Part shown: positions 33,342 to 41,849 of the stretch, piece by piece
How the letters are laid out: the number at the start of each line of letters is the position of its first letter
Position numbering within the stretch: the stretch's first letter is position 1
DNA from: CAZEHJ01 sp964512485
Lineage (GTDB): Bacteria; Bacteroidota; Rhodothermia; Rhodothermales; UBA10348
Direction of reading: 5' to 3'
Assembly: GCA_964512485.1 (NCBI GenBank)
Contig: CAZEHJ010000005.1
Coordinates: 10,540-74,539 of the forward strand
DNA length: 64,000 nt
Program-made: the position numbers and the translations under genes
Notes under the pieces: model-generated
The model's input: only the letters and a program-made list of their open reading frames with translations
Databases searched by the model: none
What the model was told of the DNA's origin: nothing

Positions 33342-33380
33342 AATTTCGGCTCGGCACTCTCATCTGATCAGATCAGGGAC
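33326..33380. repeat. 55-bp sequence before the gap, identical to 33481-33535
   Basis: This 55-base stretch ends at the N-run and is repeated exactly right after it. The likeliest explanation is overlapping contig ends that were scaffolded with a fixed 100-N gap rather than merged. A true duplication is also possible. Confidence 0.8.
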
Positions 33381-33480
33381 NNNNNNNNNNNNNNNNNNNN
33401 NNNNNNNNNNNNNNNNNNNNNNNNNNNNNNNNNNNNNNNNNNNNNNNNNNNNNNNNNNNNNNNNNNNNNNNNNNNNNNNN
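33381..33480. other. Assembly gap of 100 N
   Basis: Exactly 100 undetermined bases, the usual placeholder of scaffolding software. Its true length is unknown, and because the flanks are identical it may be zero or negative. Confidence 0.98.
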
Positions 33481-33535
33481 GCTGTGTTGCCCGGCCAATT
33501 TCGGCTCGGCACTCTCATCTGATCAGATCAGGGAC
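33481..33535. repeat. Second copy of the 55-bp sequence
   Basis: Identical to 33326-33380. It includes the last codons and the stop of the SDR gene (TCA at 33523 on +, the stop on -). Confidence 0.8.
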
Positions 33536-34299
33536 TTGGACTGAACGCCGTCCACCGTGATACACGCCCCGGAAATCCAGCTCGCGCGACCCGACGACAG
33601 AAACGTCACGACATCGGCGACTTCTTCGGCCGAACCAAACCGGCCAAGTGGAATGTTTTCGCTCACGAATGTCGCCATCCCTTCCGGATCGGAAATGCAT
33701 CGTTTGTCCCAAGAGCCTCCTGGAAAACGAATGGAACCCGGAGCTACTGAATTGACGCGTATTCCGTCTGAACCGAGTTCGATAGCCATGATTTTGGCCG
33801 CACTGATCAAGGCCGATTTGGTCGTGTTGTAAATTGAAAGGCCCGGTCCTCCAGCCTCACGTCCGAAAATTGATGATATGAAGATGATGGATCCGGAACC
33901 CGATTCTCGCATTTGCGGAATCACGGCACGTGCCGTTCGCAAGTGGGCGTTCAGATTCAATTCCATGATGTCACTCCAGTCCTCGTCAGTCGTGTCGGCG
34001 AACAATCCACGTCTGTTTCCGCCGGCGCTGGCAACGAGAATGTCGATTCCACCGAATGACGATGTGGCTGCCGACGCCAGTGTGGCTCCGGCATCAGCAT
34101 CCGTAACGTCCAGCACAATGGTTTCGACTCGAGTTCCGGACTCGCGAATCTCCGAGGCCGTCGATTCTAGCGTGTCCTGGCCACGGGCACACAGAACCAG
34201 ATTGCATCCCTCTGCAGCGAGAGAAACAGCGATAGCTTTACCTATTCCTCTGCTTGCTCCTGTAACGATCGCGGTTTTTCCGGTGAGGCCCAGATCCAT
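33523..34299 (-). CDS. SDR family oxidoreductase (FabG-like)
   Basis: The 258-residue short-chain dehydrogenase has the NAD(P) motif 'VTGASRGIGKAIAVSLAAEG' (12-31), 'VLDVTDADAG' and 'ILVASAGGNRRG', and the catalytic Ser-Tyr-Lys set in 'IIFISSIFGREAGGPGLSIYNTTKSALISA' (Ser about 140, Tyr about 154, Lys about 158). Such enzymes reduce keto groups of acyl chains or small alcohols; the substrate is open. The gene ends at the edge of the duplicated sequence flanking the gap, so its stop is intact and its 3' context is uncertain. Confidence 0.88.
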   Translation of the reverse strand: MDLGLTGKTAIVTGASRGIGKAIAVSLAAEGCNLVLCARGQDTLESTASEIRESGTRVETIVLDVTDADAGATLASAATSSFGGIDILVASAGGNRRGLFADTTDEDWSDIMELNLNAHLRTARAVIPQMRESGSGSIIFISSIFGREAGGPGLSIYNTTKSALISAAKIMAIELGSDGIRVNSVAPGSIRFPGGSWDKRCISDPEGMATFVSENIPLGRFGSAEEVADVVTFLSSGRASWISGACITVDGVQSKSLI

Positions 34300-34436
34300 G
34301 TAATTATCTTTGTTGTTTCATGACTTGATACGGCTGAAAATAGCGATCTTTCACCGTATGATTGCGTTCCAATCTTCCCTATTCGAAAGAAAACTCCCCA
34401 AAGAACCCGCAAGGGCGAATCCAATAGAATTCTGTC

Positions 34437-34958
34437 ATGATCGATTACTCAGACCTGTTTCCATCCCTTCCCTCTGATACCGACGCCTGGCTGTACGTAG
34501 CCGATCGTCGTCTCGCAGAGTCCGAGGTCCAGACGTTGCAGCAGTTGATGTCTGACTTCAGGCGAGGCTGGTCCTCGCACGGACGCGAGGTCCTTTCGGA
34601 CGCAACTGTTATCGACAATCAGATTGTCATTATCGCCGCGACGGTGCGGCAGGGTGAAATATCCGGTTGCGGAATAGATAAATCACTTGACGTAATTGAT
34701 GAGTTCTCGCGGTCCAATGGATTCTCCTGGGTCAACTCACTCATGATTCCTTTCAGGAAGGATGACGGAGCTCTCGCCACGGCAACGAGGTCGTCATTCC
34801 GGGAGATGGCCGACAGCGGCACAGTCCACAACGGAACACGTGTGATCGATATTTCCCTCAGGAAACTGGACAATATTCGGCAAGGAAAATTTGAACTGCC
34901 AGCAGGTGAAAGCTGGCATGCGCGTGTATTTCAGTTGAATCAGCTTCAATCATCGTAA
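34437..34958 (+). CDS. Conserved Bacteroidota orphan, often mislabelled 'ABC transporter ATPase'
   Basis: The 173-residue cytoplasmic protein has the marks of a small family kept across Bacteroidota: 'DAWLYVADRRLAESEVQTLQQLM' near the start, 'FRRGWSSHGREV', 'GCGIDKSLDVIDEFSRSNGFSWVN' (about 80-103) and the end 'LPAGESWHARVFQL'. No ATPase motif is present despite the database name. The function is unknown. It starts the short + operon with the potassium channel 6 bp downstream. Confidence 0.7.
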   Translation: MIDYSDLFPSLPSDTDAWLYVADRRLAESEVQTLQQLMSDFRRGWSSHGREVLSDATVIDNQIVIIAATVRQGEISGCGIDKSLDVIDEFSRSNGFSWVNSLMIPFRKDDGALATATRSSFREMADSGTVHNGTRVIDISLRKLDNIRQGKFELPAGESWHARVFQLNQLQSS

Positions 34959-34963
34959 GACGA

Positions 34964-36007
34964 ATGGGATCATTCGATTCTTTGCCGAGAGATCGATCCA
35001 CGACGGGTATTTTCGCCAGTCGGGAGCTTCTTGTCGCCAATGTGTTTTTGGCCGCCGTTCTACTGGTTGGTACCCTCGGCTATTCCCTGATTGAGGGATG
35101 GCCGTGGCAGGACAGCCTCTACATGACTTTCATTACCCTGACGACTATCGGGTTTCAGGAAGTTCATGAACTGTCCATGTCCGGTCGCCTGTTCACTATT
35201 TTTGTTGGGTTGACTGGAATCGGAAGTGTGGCATTCATTGCTACCCGAACTGCCCAGGTCCTGCTCAATACCAGTTCTTTTCGACATCGAGCCATGATGA
35301 AATCTATAAACGCAACGAGCGACCATTACATCCTGGCAGGATTTGGTCGCATCGGACACCGTATCGCCTTGGACCTTCAGAGAAATGAGGTCCCGTTTGT
35401 TGTCATTGAAATGAATGACGAGAAACAGGAAGCAATCGAGCGAACGGGAATGAAATATTTGATGGGCGATGCGGAAGATGAAGAAGTCCTCAAAGCTGCG
35501 GAAATCGAAAAAGCCAAAGGTCTCATCCTGACTCTTCCAGAAGACCGAGCCAATGTCTTCGCAACGCTTGTTGCCCGCGAACTCAATCCTGATCTCTTCA
35601 TTTTGGTACGAACCGATACCAATGCGAACCGCCGCAAATTGATCAGATCCGGAGCCGACAAAGTCGTCGCCCCGTATGAGATCGGCGCCGACCGGATGGC
35701 ACAGGTGCTCCTGCGCCCATCGGTTGACCGGTTCATGGAGAGAGTCTTGCAGGCTGGCGCGCTGAACTACACCATGGATGAGGTCGTGGTCATGCCCGGC
35801 TCTCCACTGGCAGGCAAGACGCTGCAGGAAGCCAACTTCAGACAGCAGTTTGATGCCATCGTGGTAGCTGTCATGGACGCGACCACCCTCAACATGTCCT
35901 TTAATCCGAGTCCGGCAGAAACGATCAAGGCCGATGACACTCTCATTGTCATGGGCAGCTCCGAGATGATTTCGAGACTCAAAAAAGACGGTTGTACGTC
36001 ACGATAA
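34964..36007 (+). CDS. Potassium channel with RCK/TrkA-N domain
   Basis: The 347-residue inner-membrane protein has a two-TM ion-channel domain (TM1 about 22-43, TM2 about 74-97). The pore loop is 'FITLTTIGFQEV', a TIGFQE filter in place of TVGYGD. Behind it is a regulatory RCK domain: NAD-binding 'YILAGFGRIGHRIALDLQ' (about 126-143) and a TrkA-C region (about 265-345, 'MPGSPLAGKTLQEANFRQQFDAIVVA'). The arrangement is that of Kch/MthK-like channels. Selectivity for K+ is inferred from the family; the filter variant is common in bacterial members. Confidence 0.85.
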   Translation: MGSFDSLPRDRSTTGIFASRELLVANVFLAAVLLVGTLGYSLIEGWPWQDSLYMTFITLTTIGFQEVHELSMSGRLFTIFVGLTGIGSVAFIATRTAQVLLNTSSFRHRAMMKSINATSDHYILAGFGRIGHRIALDLQRNEVPFVVIEMNDEKQEAIERTGMKYLMGDAEDEEVLKAAEIEKAKGLILTLPEDRANVFATLVARELNPDLFILVRTDTNANRRKLIRSGADKVVAPYEIGADRMAQVLLRPSVDRFMERVLQAGALNYTMDEVVVMPGSPLAGKTLQEANFRQQFDAIVVAVMDATTLNMSFNPSPAETIKADDTLIVMGSSEMISRLKKDGCTSR

Positions 36008-36121
36008 GCCAATTTGGGAAGCTTCCAGTGTTTCTGCGATAATGGAACGATTGTTGGGTCAACGACATTCACGGTTTGAGCAGCAAATTTGCATCCATCT
36101 GATCCTCAACAGAGCGTCATA

Positions 36122-37069
36122 ATGAACAGACTCGTTCTTCTGGTACTGGCAGGGCTGATATTTGTCAGCACCCGCCAAAGTTCAGCTCAGTTTTACCTGA
36201 ATCAGGGTGAACTTGCTGAGCTGATGAAGGAGTGCACTCCAGAACTGGAGCGACTCCCGGCCGTGAATTACAGCTACAAGGTCCTCTACAACTCCAGGGG
36301 CAACAATGTCCTCGCGCGCAACACGTTCTACAAAATTATCGGAGAAGGCGACGTCAACAAAGGTAACCGTCGCTCCCTTCTCGTCGGACTGTTGAATCGG
36401 AAATTGATGCATCAGGTGAGCATCGGCGACACTCTTGTCGTTCCAGACAAATGGGAGCTGGATTTCTGCGCCTACTCACCTTTCCCCCGATTTTATGCCG
36501 GGGGTCTCTCCTTCGAAAAGCTGTTTGTCATCGACAAGTCGATACAGGCCTGGGCAGCGTACGAAAGTGGCCGCTTGGCTCGCTGGGGCATCGTGAACAC
36601 GGGTGATGCGGCACACCGCACGCCCAACGGCCGTTTCAATTTCAACTGGAAGACCGAGTATCGCGTCTCCTCGCACAGCCCTCCGGGCGAACCATGGGAG
36701 ATGTACTGGGTTTTCAATTTTGTTGAGAACAGAGGAATCCATGTCCATCAATATCCGATGCCTTCCGGTGGCCCGATGTCACACGGCTGCGTCCGATTGG
36801 TTGATGAGGATGCCAAGTGGATCTACGACTGGGCCGATACATGGAAAAAAGGCTCACGCGGATTCAAATCGGGACACGGTACGATTGCAAGCCCCGGTAC
36901 TACGCTCATTGTTGTCGGAGATGATCCTCCGGGCAATCCTGAAACATTTACCTCGGAAGATCGCCGCCCGGTCTTGAGACCGGTGAATCTGCCAGCGCAT
37001 CCCTATGACGTTTCACCCGGAACTACGCAGCAGAAGTACTTTGATCGTATCAGGGGTACAAACCCCTGA
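36122..37069 (+). CDS. L,D-transpeptidase (YkuD domain), exported
   Basis: From the ATG at 36122 the protein has 315 residues and a signal peptide (1-23, ending SSA-Q). The YkuD catalytic motif is 'MSHGCVRLVDEDAKWIYDW', with His221 and Cys223, preceded by 'RGIHVHQYP'. A LysM-like stretch occurs near 70-110. Such enzymes make 3-3 peptidoglycan crosslinks or attach lipoproteins to peptidoglycan in the periplasm. The frame is open to 36089, but that start lacks the signal. A stem-loop overlaps its stop codon. Confidence 0.88.
   Translation: MNRLVLLVLAGLIFVSTRQSSAQFYLNQGELAELMKECTPELERLPAVNYSYKVLYNSRGNNVLARNTFYKIIGEGDVNKGNRRSLLVGLLNRKLMHQVSIGDTLVVPDKWELDFCAYSPFPRFYAGGLSFEKLFVIDKSIQAWAAYESGRLARWGIVNTGDAAHRTPNGRFNFNWKTEYRVSSHSPPGEPWEMYWVFNFVENRGIHVHQYPMPSGGPMSHGCVRLVDEDAKWIYDWADTWKKGSRGFKSGHGTIASPGTTLIVVGDDPPGNPETFTSEDRRPVLRPVNLPAHPYDVSPGTTQQKYFDRIRGTNP
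37051..37068. terminator. Stem-loop at the end of the L,D-transpeptidase gene
   Basis: CAGGGGT (37051-37057) and ACCCCTG (37062-37068) form a perfect 7-bp stem with a 4-base loop across the stop codon, followed by the pyrimidine-rich TCTTCCCTT. Convergent lepB ends 24 bp further, so this could end transcription. The U-tract is poor. Confidence 0.4.
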
Positions 37070-37092
37070 GCCCTCTTCCCTTATGGGAGTGG

Positions 37093-38214
37093 TCAGTGGA
37101 TCAGCGAGAACAGTCTGCTGAATCTTGGTAGCATGGCGTCCTTGTCCCACGAGAAGTAGACGAGGAGTGCCTTCCCGACAACGTGATCCATCGGAACGAA
37201 CCCCCAGAAACGACTGTCCTCCGAGTTGTCACGGTTATCGCCCATTGCGAAGTAGTAGTCCTGTTCAAACGTGTATTGTGTGGCTACCTGCCCATCAATG
37301 ATGTACTGGCCGGTGGCAGCTTGAGACGTTGTATGACCTTCATAACGGGAAATAACCGTTTCGTAGGCTGTCCACGTTTCGTCATTCAAGGGAATAGTCT
37401 CCCCTTCCTGCGGAATTTTGATCGGACCGAAGTTATCCGGTGTCCACCCCTGTCCCGGAGGGTACATAGCCGCATCGTAGACGGCGTTGTACGGGAGAAT
37501 CGATGGCTCAACGCGTTCCACCCATGGCCATGCGGCAATGGTCTGGACAGCCTGTTCTGTTGCCATCAATTGCACAACGGGCTGATCCGCGCCCTGGACG
37601 TTGGTGATTCCCATCTCTTCCAACGCCAGCCGTGGAAGCTGAACACGCGGGTCGGACTTGTGGATTTTCCAAAGCTGCTGCATTCCGGGCATCAGGTCCT
37701 GGCCCATTCCGTCAACGACTACTCGTTTGTTTACGATCTGGATGGTCTCTCCGGGTAGACCTACAATTCTCTTGATGTAGTGCATGCGGCGTTCGATGAC
37801 GTCGACATCATCGGCGGGCCAGTTGAACACGACTGCATCTCCTTTCTTGACCGAGGAAAATCCCGGAATGCGGAAATGTGGAAAAGAGAGCCCCTTCAGG
37901 TACACCGACGTGAAAGGAATACCGAGAGTCATCGGCGTCCGTGTGCCGTAATGCAGTTTGGAAACGAACAGATAGTCGCCCACCAGGAGGGTCTTTTCCA
38001 TCGAAGGAGTGGGAATCCTGAAGAGATCGAAAAACAACGTTCTCAGGATCACCATCACGACTACGGCAAAAACCATCGCGTCGATCCATTCCCTCAACTT
38101 TCCCTTCTGAGGCCCTGATTCTTTCGTTGAACCCGATCCTTTCCTGGAAGTCTGCCTTCCGGCTTTACGCTTCTTGCGCTCTTCTCTACGTGCGTCTGCG
38201 CGGCTTTTTCCCAC
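37093..38214 (-). CDS. lepB: Signal peptidase I
   Basis: LepB cleaves signal peptides from exported proteins. The 373-residue membrane protein has a basic cytoplasmic tail (1-40), one transmembrane helix (about 44-66), catalytic Ser71 in 'IPTPSMEKTLLVGDYLFVSK' and Lys148 in 'MHYIKRIVGLPGE', and box E 'GDNRDNSEDSRFWGFVP' near 340. A long insertion (about 165-325) lies between the catalytic residues and box E, as in Bacteroidota-type SPase I. The start is GTG. It lies 8 bp after the secreted orphan and follows lepA in an operon. Confidence 0.93.
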   Translation of the reverse strand: MGKSRADARREERKKRKAGRQTSRKGSGSTKESGPQKGKLREWIDAMVFAVVVMVILRTLFFDLFRIPTPSMEKTLLVGDYLFVSKLHYGTRTPMTLGIPFTSVYLKGLSFPHFRIPGFSSVKKGDAVVFNWPADDVDVIERRMHYIKRIVGLPGETIQIVNKRVVVDGMGQDLMPGMQQLWKIHKSDPRVQLPRLALEEMGITNVQGADQPVVQLMATEQAVQTIAAWPWVERVEPSILPYNAVYDAAMYPPGQGWTPDNFGPIKIPQEGETIPLNDETWTAYETVISRYEGHTTSQAATGQYIIDGQVATQYTFEQDYYFAMGDNRDNSEDSRFWGFVPMDHVVGKALLVYFSWDKDAMLPRFSRLFSLIH

Positions 38215-38222
38215 GGAAATCT

Positions 38223-39098
38223 TTACTGGTTGTTTTTGAGGGGTTCTGAACTTGGGGAAGACCTTCGTCCTGGAGCAGGCCTGCCCAGTTTCAGGTCTGG
38301 TCTCTGGATACGCTCATCAAAAAAAGATGCTCCATCATATCCGGTCAAATACCAGGCCCTTTGATCATAATTGAAATAATAATCCATGAAGGGCTTACGA
38401 TTCGAGTCCAATACTAGTTGCTCAAGGAATGTCCTCTTAATAACTCTCAATTCCGTCCGGTATTGTTCATCGGCGGCCAGAACTACCCCCCGATCCCATG
38501 GTCCATTTACGTCCATTACGATGACGTTGATCGAATCATTGAGTACAAACCAGTATTCGAACTCGATTATCTGCTCTCTCTGCAGCGTGTCCGGATATCC
38601 GAGCTCAGCAAGAGTAATCGACGGAGGACCGAAGTGGTGTTCGAATCTCGATCTAAGATCTGCCGTTTTCATCGTATCCAGTGGAGCCCTGGAGTTACTG
38701 CCCGTGAATGACCACTTGGTTCTTGAGAAATCGTCCCGGTAAACGATTGTTTTGAGGCGGTTGATGACCTCCCACCTTTCGACGGTAAAAGTCTTCAAAG
38801 GCGGCGGCAGACTGGCCGTCAACCTCTCGTGCAGCAGATTTTCGAACCAGGTGCGCAGCGTGTCTCCCTTGGATGCAAGAATCACTGGTCGACGAAAGGT
38901 CAACCGCTGATGCCCCGGGTCGGAGTTTCGCTGGGCCAGTCTGGACGTTCTCGATCTCATATAGTGTTCCAGGAGATCAGATGAGCGAATCTCCTGGGCC
39001 GAACTCGAGGTGGCAATCGTGCAGAACGCGATCAGACATACGATTGCTCCAAGACCCGCGCGTCTTCCTTTCCGAGATGTGATGCGCGAATCTGTCAC
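38223..39098 (-). CDS. Secreted protein of unknown function
   Basis: A 291-residue protein starting at GTG, 2 bp after the lepA stop. An N-terminal signal (residues 16-35, ending 'ATSSSAQE') indicates export to the periplasm or beyond. The mature part is rich in charged residues and aromatic strands ('IEFEYWFVLNDSINVIVMDVNGPWDRGVVL', 'PFMDYYFNYDQRAWYLTGYDG'). I recognise no domain. The basic C-terminal tail may be disordered. It is sandwiched between lepA and lepB, so it is likely expressed with them. Confidence 0.6.
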   Translation of the reverse strand: MTDSRITSRKGRRAGLGAIVCLIAFCTIATSSSAQEIRSSDLLEHYMRSRTSRLAQRNSDPGHQRLTFRRPVILASKGDTLRTWFENLLHERLTASLPPPLKTFTVERWEVINRLKTIVYRDDFSRTKWSFTGSNSRAPLDTMKTADLRSRFEHHFGPPSITLAELGYPDTLQREQIIEFEYWFVLNDSINVIVMDVNGPWDRGVVLAADEQYRTELRVIKRTFLEQLVLDSNRKPFMDYYFNYDQRAWYLTGYDGASFFDERIQRPDLKLGRPAPGRRSSPSSEPLKNNQ

Positions 39099-39100
39099 AG

Positions 39101-40906
39101 CTAATCCTCCATCGACAACACGGCGAGGAACGCTTCCTGCGGAACTTCCACGCTTCCGACCTGCTTCATGCGTTTCTTTCCTTTTTTCTGCTTCTCGAGC
39201 AGTTTTCGCTTACGGGAAATGTCTCCACCATAACATTTGGCGGTAACATCTTTCCTGAGCGCCTTGACCGTCTCGCGAGAGATGATCCGTGATCCAACGG
39301 CAGCCTGAAGCGCAACATCAAACATCTGCCTTGGAATCAGTTCGCGCAGCTTCTTAACCAGTTTTCGGCCCATTTCATACGCTTTGTCCCTGTGGACAAT
39401 GGTCGAGAGGGCATCTACCGGATCTCCATTGATCATGACATCGAGCTTGACGAGATGGCTGATGCGGTAGTCAATGTATTCGTAGTCGAGCGAAGCATAC
39501 CCCCGTGAGATGCTCTTGAGCTTGTCGTAGAAATCAAATACAATTTCGGCGAGTGGCATGTGATACTCGAGATTTACGCGCTCCTCGTCCAGATACTGGG
39601 TATTCATGTAGACCCCGCGTCGGTCCTGACATAACTGCATCAGTCCGCCTATGTAGTCTGTCGGAGTGATAATCTCCGCTTTGACGTACGGTTCGTGAAT
39701 ATCAGTAATGATGCCGGTCTCCGGCATATGTGAGGGATTCTCGACGCCAATCCAAGAGTCATCCGTCTGGTGCACCTTGTATTGAACGTTTGGAACGGTC
39801 GTGATGATATCCAGGCCGAATTCCCTGTCCAGACGTTCCTGCACAATCTCCATGTGCAGCAAACCCAGAAATCCAACCCGAAATCCGAAACCGAGGGCAA
39901 CCGACGTCTCAGGCTCATAGGTCAGAGCAGCGTCATTCAACTGCAGTTTCTCGAGAGAAGCTCTTAGTTCCTCAAACTCTTCAGGATTTGTTGGATAGAC
40001 TCCTGAAAAAACCATGGGTTTGGCTTCCCGAAATCCCGAGATCGCTTCTTCTGCTCCATTCTCACGTGTGGTGATGGTATCTCCCACTTGCGTGTCTTTG
40101 ACATCCTTGATTGAGCCTATGACGTACCCTACTTCACCGGCGGTCAGACGATCAACCGGCTCCATGTTTAGCCGTAGATGGCCTATTTCCTCTGCATCAC
40201 ACTCTTTTCCCGTCGACATGAATCGAATTCCTTCCCTCGCATTGAGCGATCCCTGGAAAACGCGGGCATAAACGATGGATCCACGATACGTGTTGAATAC
40301 AGAATCAAATATCAACGCTTTGAGCGGAGCATTTACATCGCCCGAAGGCGCCGGAATGCGTTCGATGATCGTCTCAAGCAATTCATGAACGCCTTCGCCG
40401 GTCTTGGCGCTGATTCGTCCGATATCCTCGGCAGGCTCACCAATCAGGTTTTCAATCGTCCCGGCTACGGCATCGGCATTGGCTCCAGGGAGGTCAACCT
40501 TGTTGAGGACAGGAATAATCTCCAGATCCAATTCCATCGCGAGAAGCAGATTGGAAATCGTCTGCGCCTCGATGCCTTGCGCAGCATCTACGACCAGTAT
40601 CGCGCCCTCACAGGCTTCCAACGCCCGGGATACCTCATACGTGAAGTCAACATGCCCTGGAGTGTCGATCAGATTCAGGATATACTCGGTGCCATCATCG
40701 GCCTTGTAGTTCATCCTGATGGCGTGACTCTTGATGGTAATGCCCCGTTCGCGCTCGAGGTCCATGGAATCGAGAACCTGTTCCTGCAATTCGCGCTGCG
40801 AAAGCGTACCGGTCAACTCGAGTAATCTGTCCGCCAGAGTACTCTTGCCATGATCAATATGAGCGATAATGCAGAAATTTCTGATTCTGCTCTGGTCTGT
40901 AGCCAT
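39101..40906 (-). CDS. lepA: Elongation factor 4 (back-translocase)
   Basis: EF4 is a ribosome-bound GTPase. The 601-residue protein has the G1 motif 'IAHIDHGKSTLADRLLE' (about 14-30), G2 'RERGITIKSH', G3 'DTPGHVDF', G4 'NKVDLPGA', an EF-G-like domain 2, and the EF4-specific C-terminal domain ending 'RKRKLLEKQKKGKKRMKQVGSVEVPQEAFLAVLSME'. The length and order are exactly those of LepA. A typical lepA-lepB arrangement is kept, with one secreted gene between. Confidence 0.96.
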   Translation of the reverse strand: MATDQSRIRNFCIIAHIDHGKSTLADRLLELTGTLSQRELQEQVLDSMDLERERGITIKSHAIRMNYKADDGTEYILNLIDTPGHVDFTYEVSRALEACEGAILVVDAAQGIEAQTISNLLLAMELDLEIIPVLNKVDLPGANADAVAGTIENLIGEPAEDIGRISAKTGEGVHELLETIIERIPAPSGDVNAPLKALIFDSVFNTYRGSIVYARVFQGSLNAREGIRFMSTGKECDAEEIGHLRLNMEPVDRLTAGEVGYVIGSIKDVKDTQVGDTITTRENGAEEAISGFREAKPMVFSGVYPTNPEEFEELRASLEKLQLNDAALTYEPETSVALGFGFRVGFLGLLHMEIVQERLDREFGLDIITTVPNVQYKVHQTDDSWIGVENPSHMPETGIITDIHEPYVKAEIITPTDYIGGLMQLCQDRRGVYMNTQYLDEERVNLEYHMPLAEIVFDFYDKLKSISRGYASLDYEYIDYRISHLVKLDVMINGDPVDALSTIVHRDKAYEMGRKLVKKLRELIPRQMFDVALQAAVGSRIISRETVKALRKDVTAKCYGGDISRKRKLLEKQKKGKKRMKQVGSVEVPQEAFLAVLSMED

Positions 40907-41266
40907 TCAGGCGGACTTATTCCTTGGTGGAGGTGTTGAGATCGACGTATAATAGACAGTGTGAGTGTCTGTTCCGTATGGAATAGGCGAAGAGAGTAAA
41001 TGATGATGATATTTGAAAGAAGGAGAACCGCTTTCCAGCTCAAATGTTGGAGCACTTAAAGTTCTACTTGAAGTTAATCGGACTCAGAAAGAGCATTTAT
41101 TTTTTAGCCTTTTTAGAGCCGCTGGCCTCATTCTCGTTAAACTACACATACATAACTTGTTGCCCCACTTACAGCTACAGAATTCTGCTCGTGATATTTG
41201 TTAACAACAAGCCGAATTTGGGTAATAAGCCCATTTTCTGTGTACTAACGTTCGACTGAGGTTTAG
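40907..41266. other. Non-coding interval between lepA and the ECF sigma gene
   Basis: This 360-bp stretch is AT-richer than its surroundings. Apart from the promoter candidate at 40925-40954 I see no gene. Short open frames at 41013-41204 and 41044-41259 lack a ribosome site and a recognisable product. Confidence 0.6.
40925..40954 (+). promoter_or_regulatory. Promoter candidate driving the region towards the ECF sigma gene
   Basis: TTGGTG (40925-40930), an 18-base spacer, then a consensus TATAAT (40949-40954). It points right, to the sigma-factor gene, but would leave an about 305-nt leader; a 5-bp inverted repeat AGACA...TGTCT follows at 40955-40971. It could also start a small RNA. Confidence 0.45.
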
Positions 41267-41836
41267 ATGCGTTCCTTAACGGAAGAGCAATTTCGTGCCT
41301 GGAGTCACGGTCTTTTACAGTCTGATGCAGCATTATATGCTGAACTGTTCGATGCGACGTATGACGCTCTGCATCGATATGCCATGTACATCACACATGA
41401 CAGCGTTTCAGCATCTGATATCCTGCAAGATGTCTATTTAAAACTGTGGCAAGTGCGCGAAACCATCGATCCTGATCGTTCTCTTAGAGCGTTGATGTAC
41501 CAGATGGTTCGTAACTACTCCCTCAATCACGAAAGACAGAAGAAGCGGCACGCTGCCGAGGCAATCGAAGCGGATCACCCTTCTGTCGGCTTTGACACAT
41601 TGAGCGATGAGAAGCTGGACGCGGCCATTCTGAAAGATCGAATGGAAGAATGGATCGACGAGATGCCCCATCGAAGGCGCGAAGCCTTCATGTTGAGTCG
41701 ATTTGAAGGACTTTCACATGAGGAGATAGCCTCTTTGATGGATCTCGCCCCGAAAACCGTTAACAATCACATCGTATTAGCTCTCCAATACATTCGTAAG
41801 AATCTGGAGAACTACAGAAACCGAGAATCAGAATAG
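41267..41836 (+). CDS. RNA polymerase ECF sigma factor (FecI-like)
   Basis: The 189-residue protein has sigma region 2 (about 27-92, with 'YDALHRYAMYITHDSVSASDILQDVYLKLWQ') and region 4 (about 130-180, with 'MPHRRREAFMLSRFEGLSHEEIASLMDLAPKTVNNHIVLALQYIRKNL', a helix-turn-helix). Its partner FecR-like gene follows after 13 bp. In Bacteroidota-type systems these directly control the neighbouring TonB-dependent receptor in response to an extracellular ligand. The size is typical for the FecI group. Confidence 0.94.
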   Translation: MRSLTEEQFRAWSHGLLQSDAALYAELFDATYDALHRYAMYITHDSVSASDILQDVYLKLWQVRETIDPDRSLRALMYQMVRNYSLNHERQKKRHAAEAIEADHPSVGFDTLSDEKLDAAILKDRMEEWIDEMPHRRREAFMLSRFEGLSHEEIASLMDLAPKTVNNHIVLALQYIRKNLENYRNRESE

Positions 41837-41849
41837 ACTCATTGATACG

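Noticed and set aside
33313..33522. 69-codon open frame across the assembly gap
   Set aside because: Half of it is N and the flanks are repeats; it is not a gene.
41013..41259. Two short frames before the ECF sigma gene
   Set aside because: No ribosome site or known product; overlapping in different frames.
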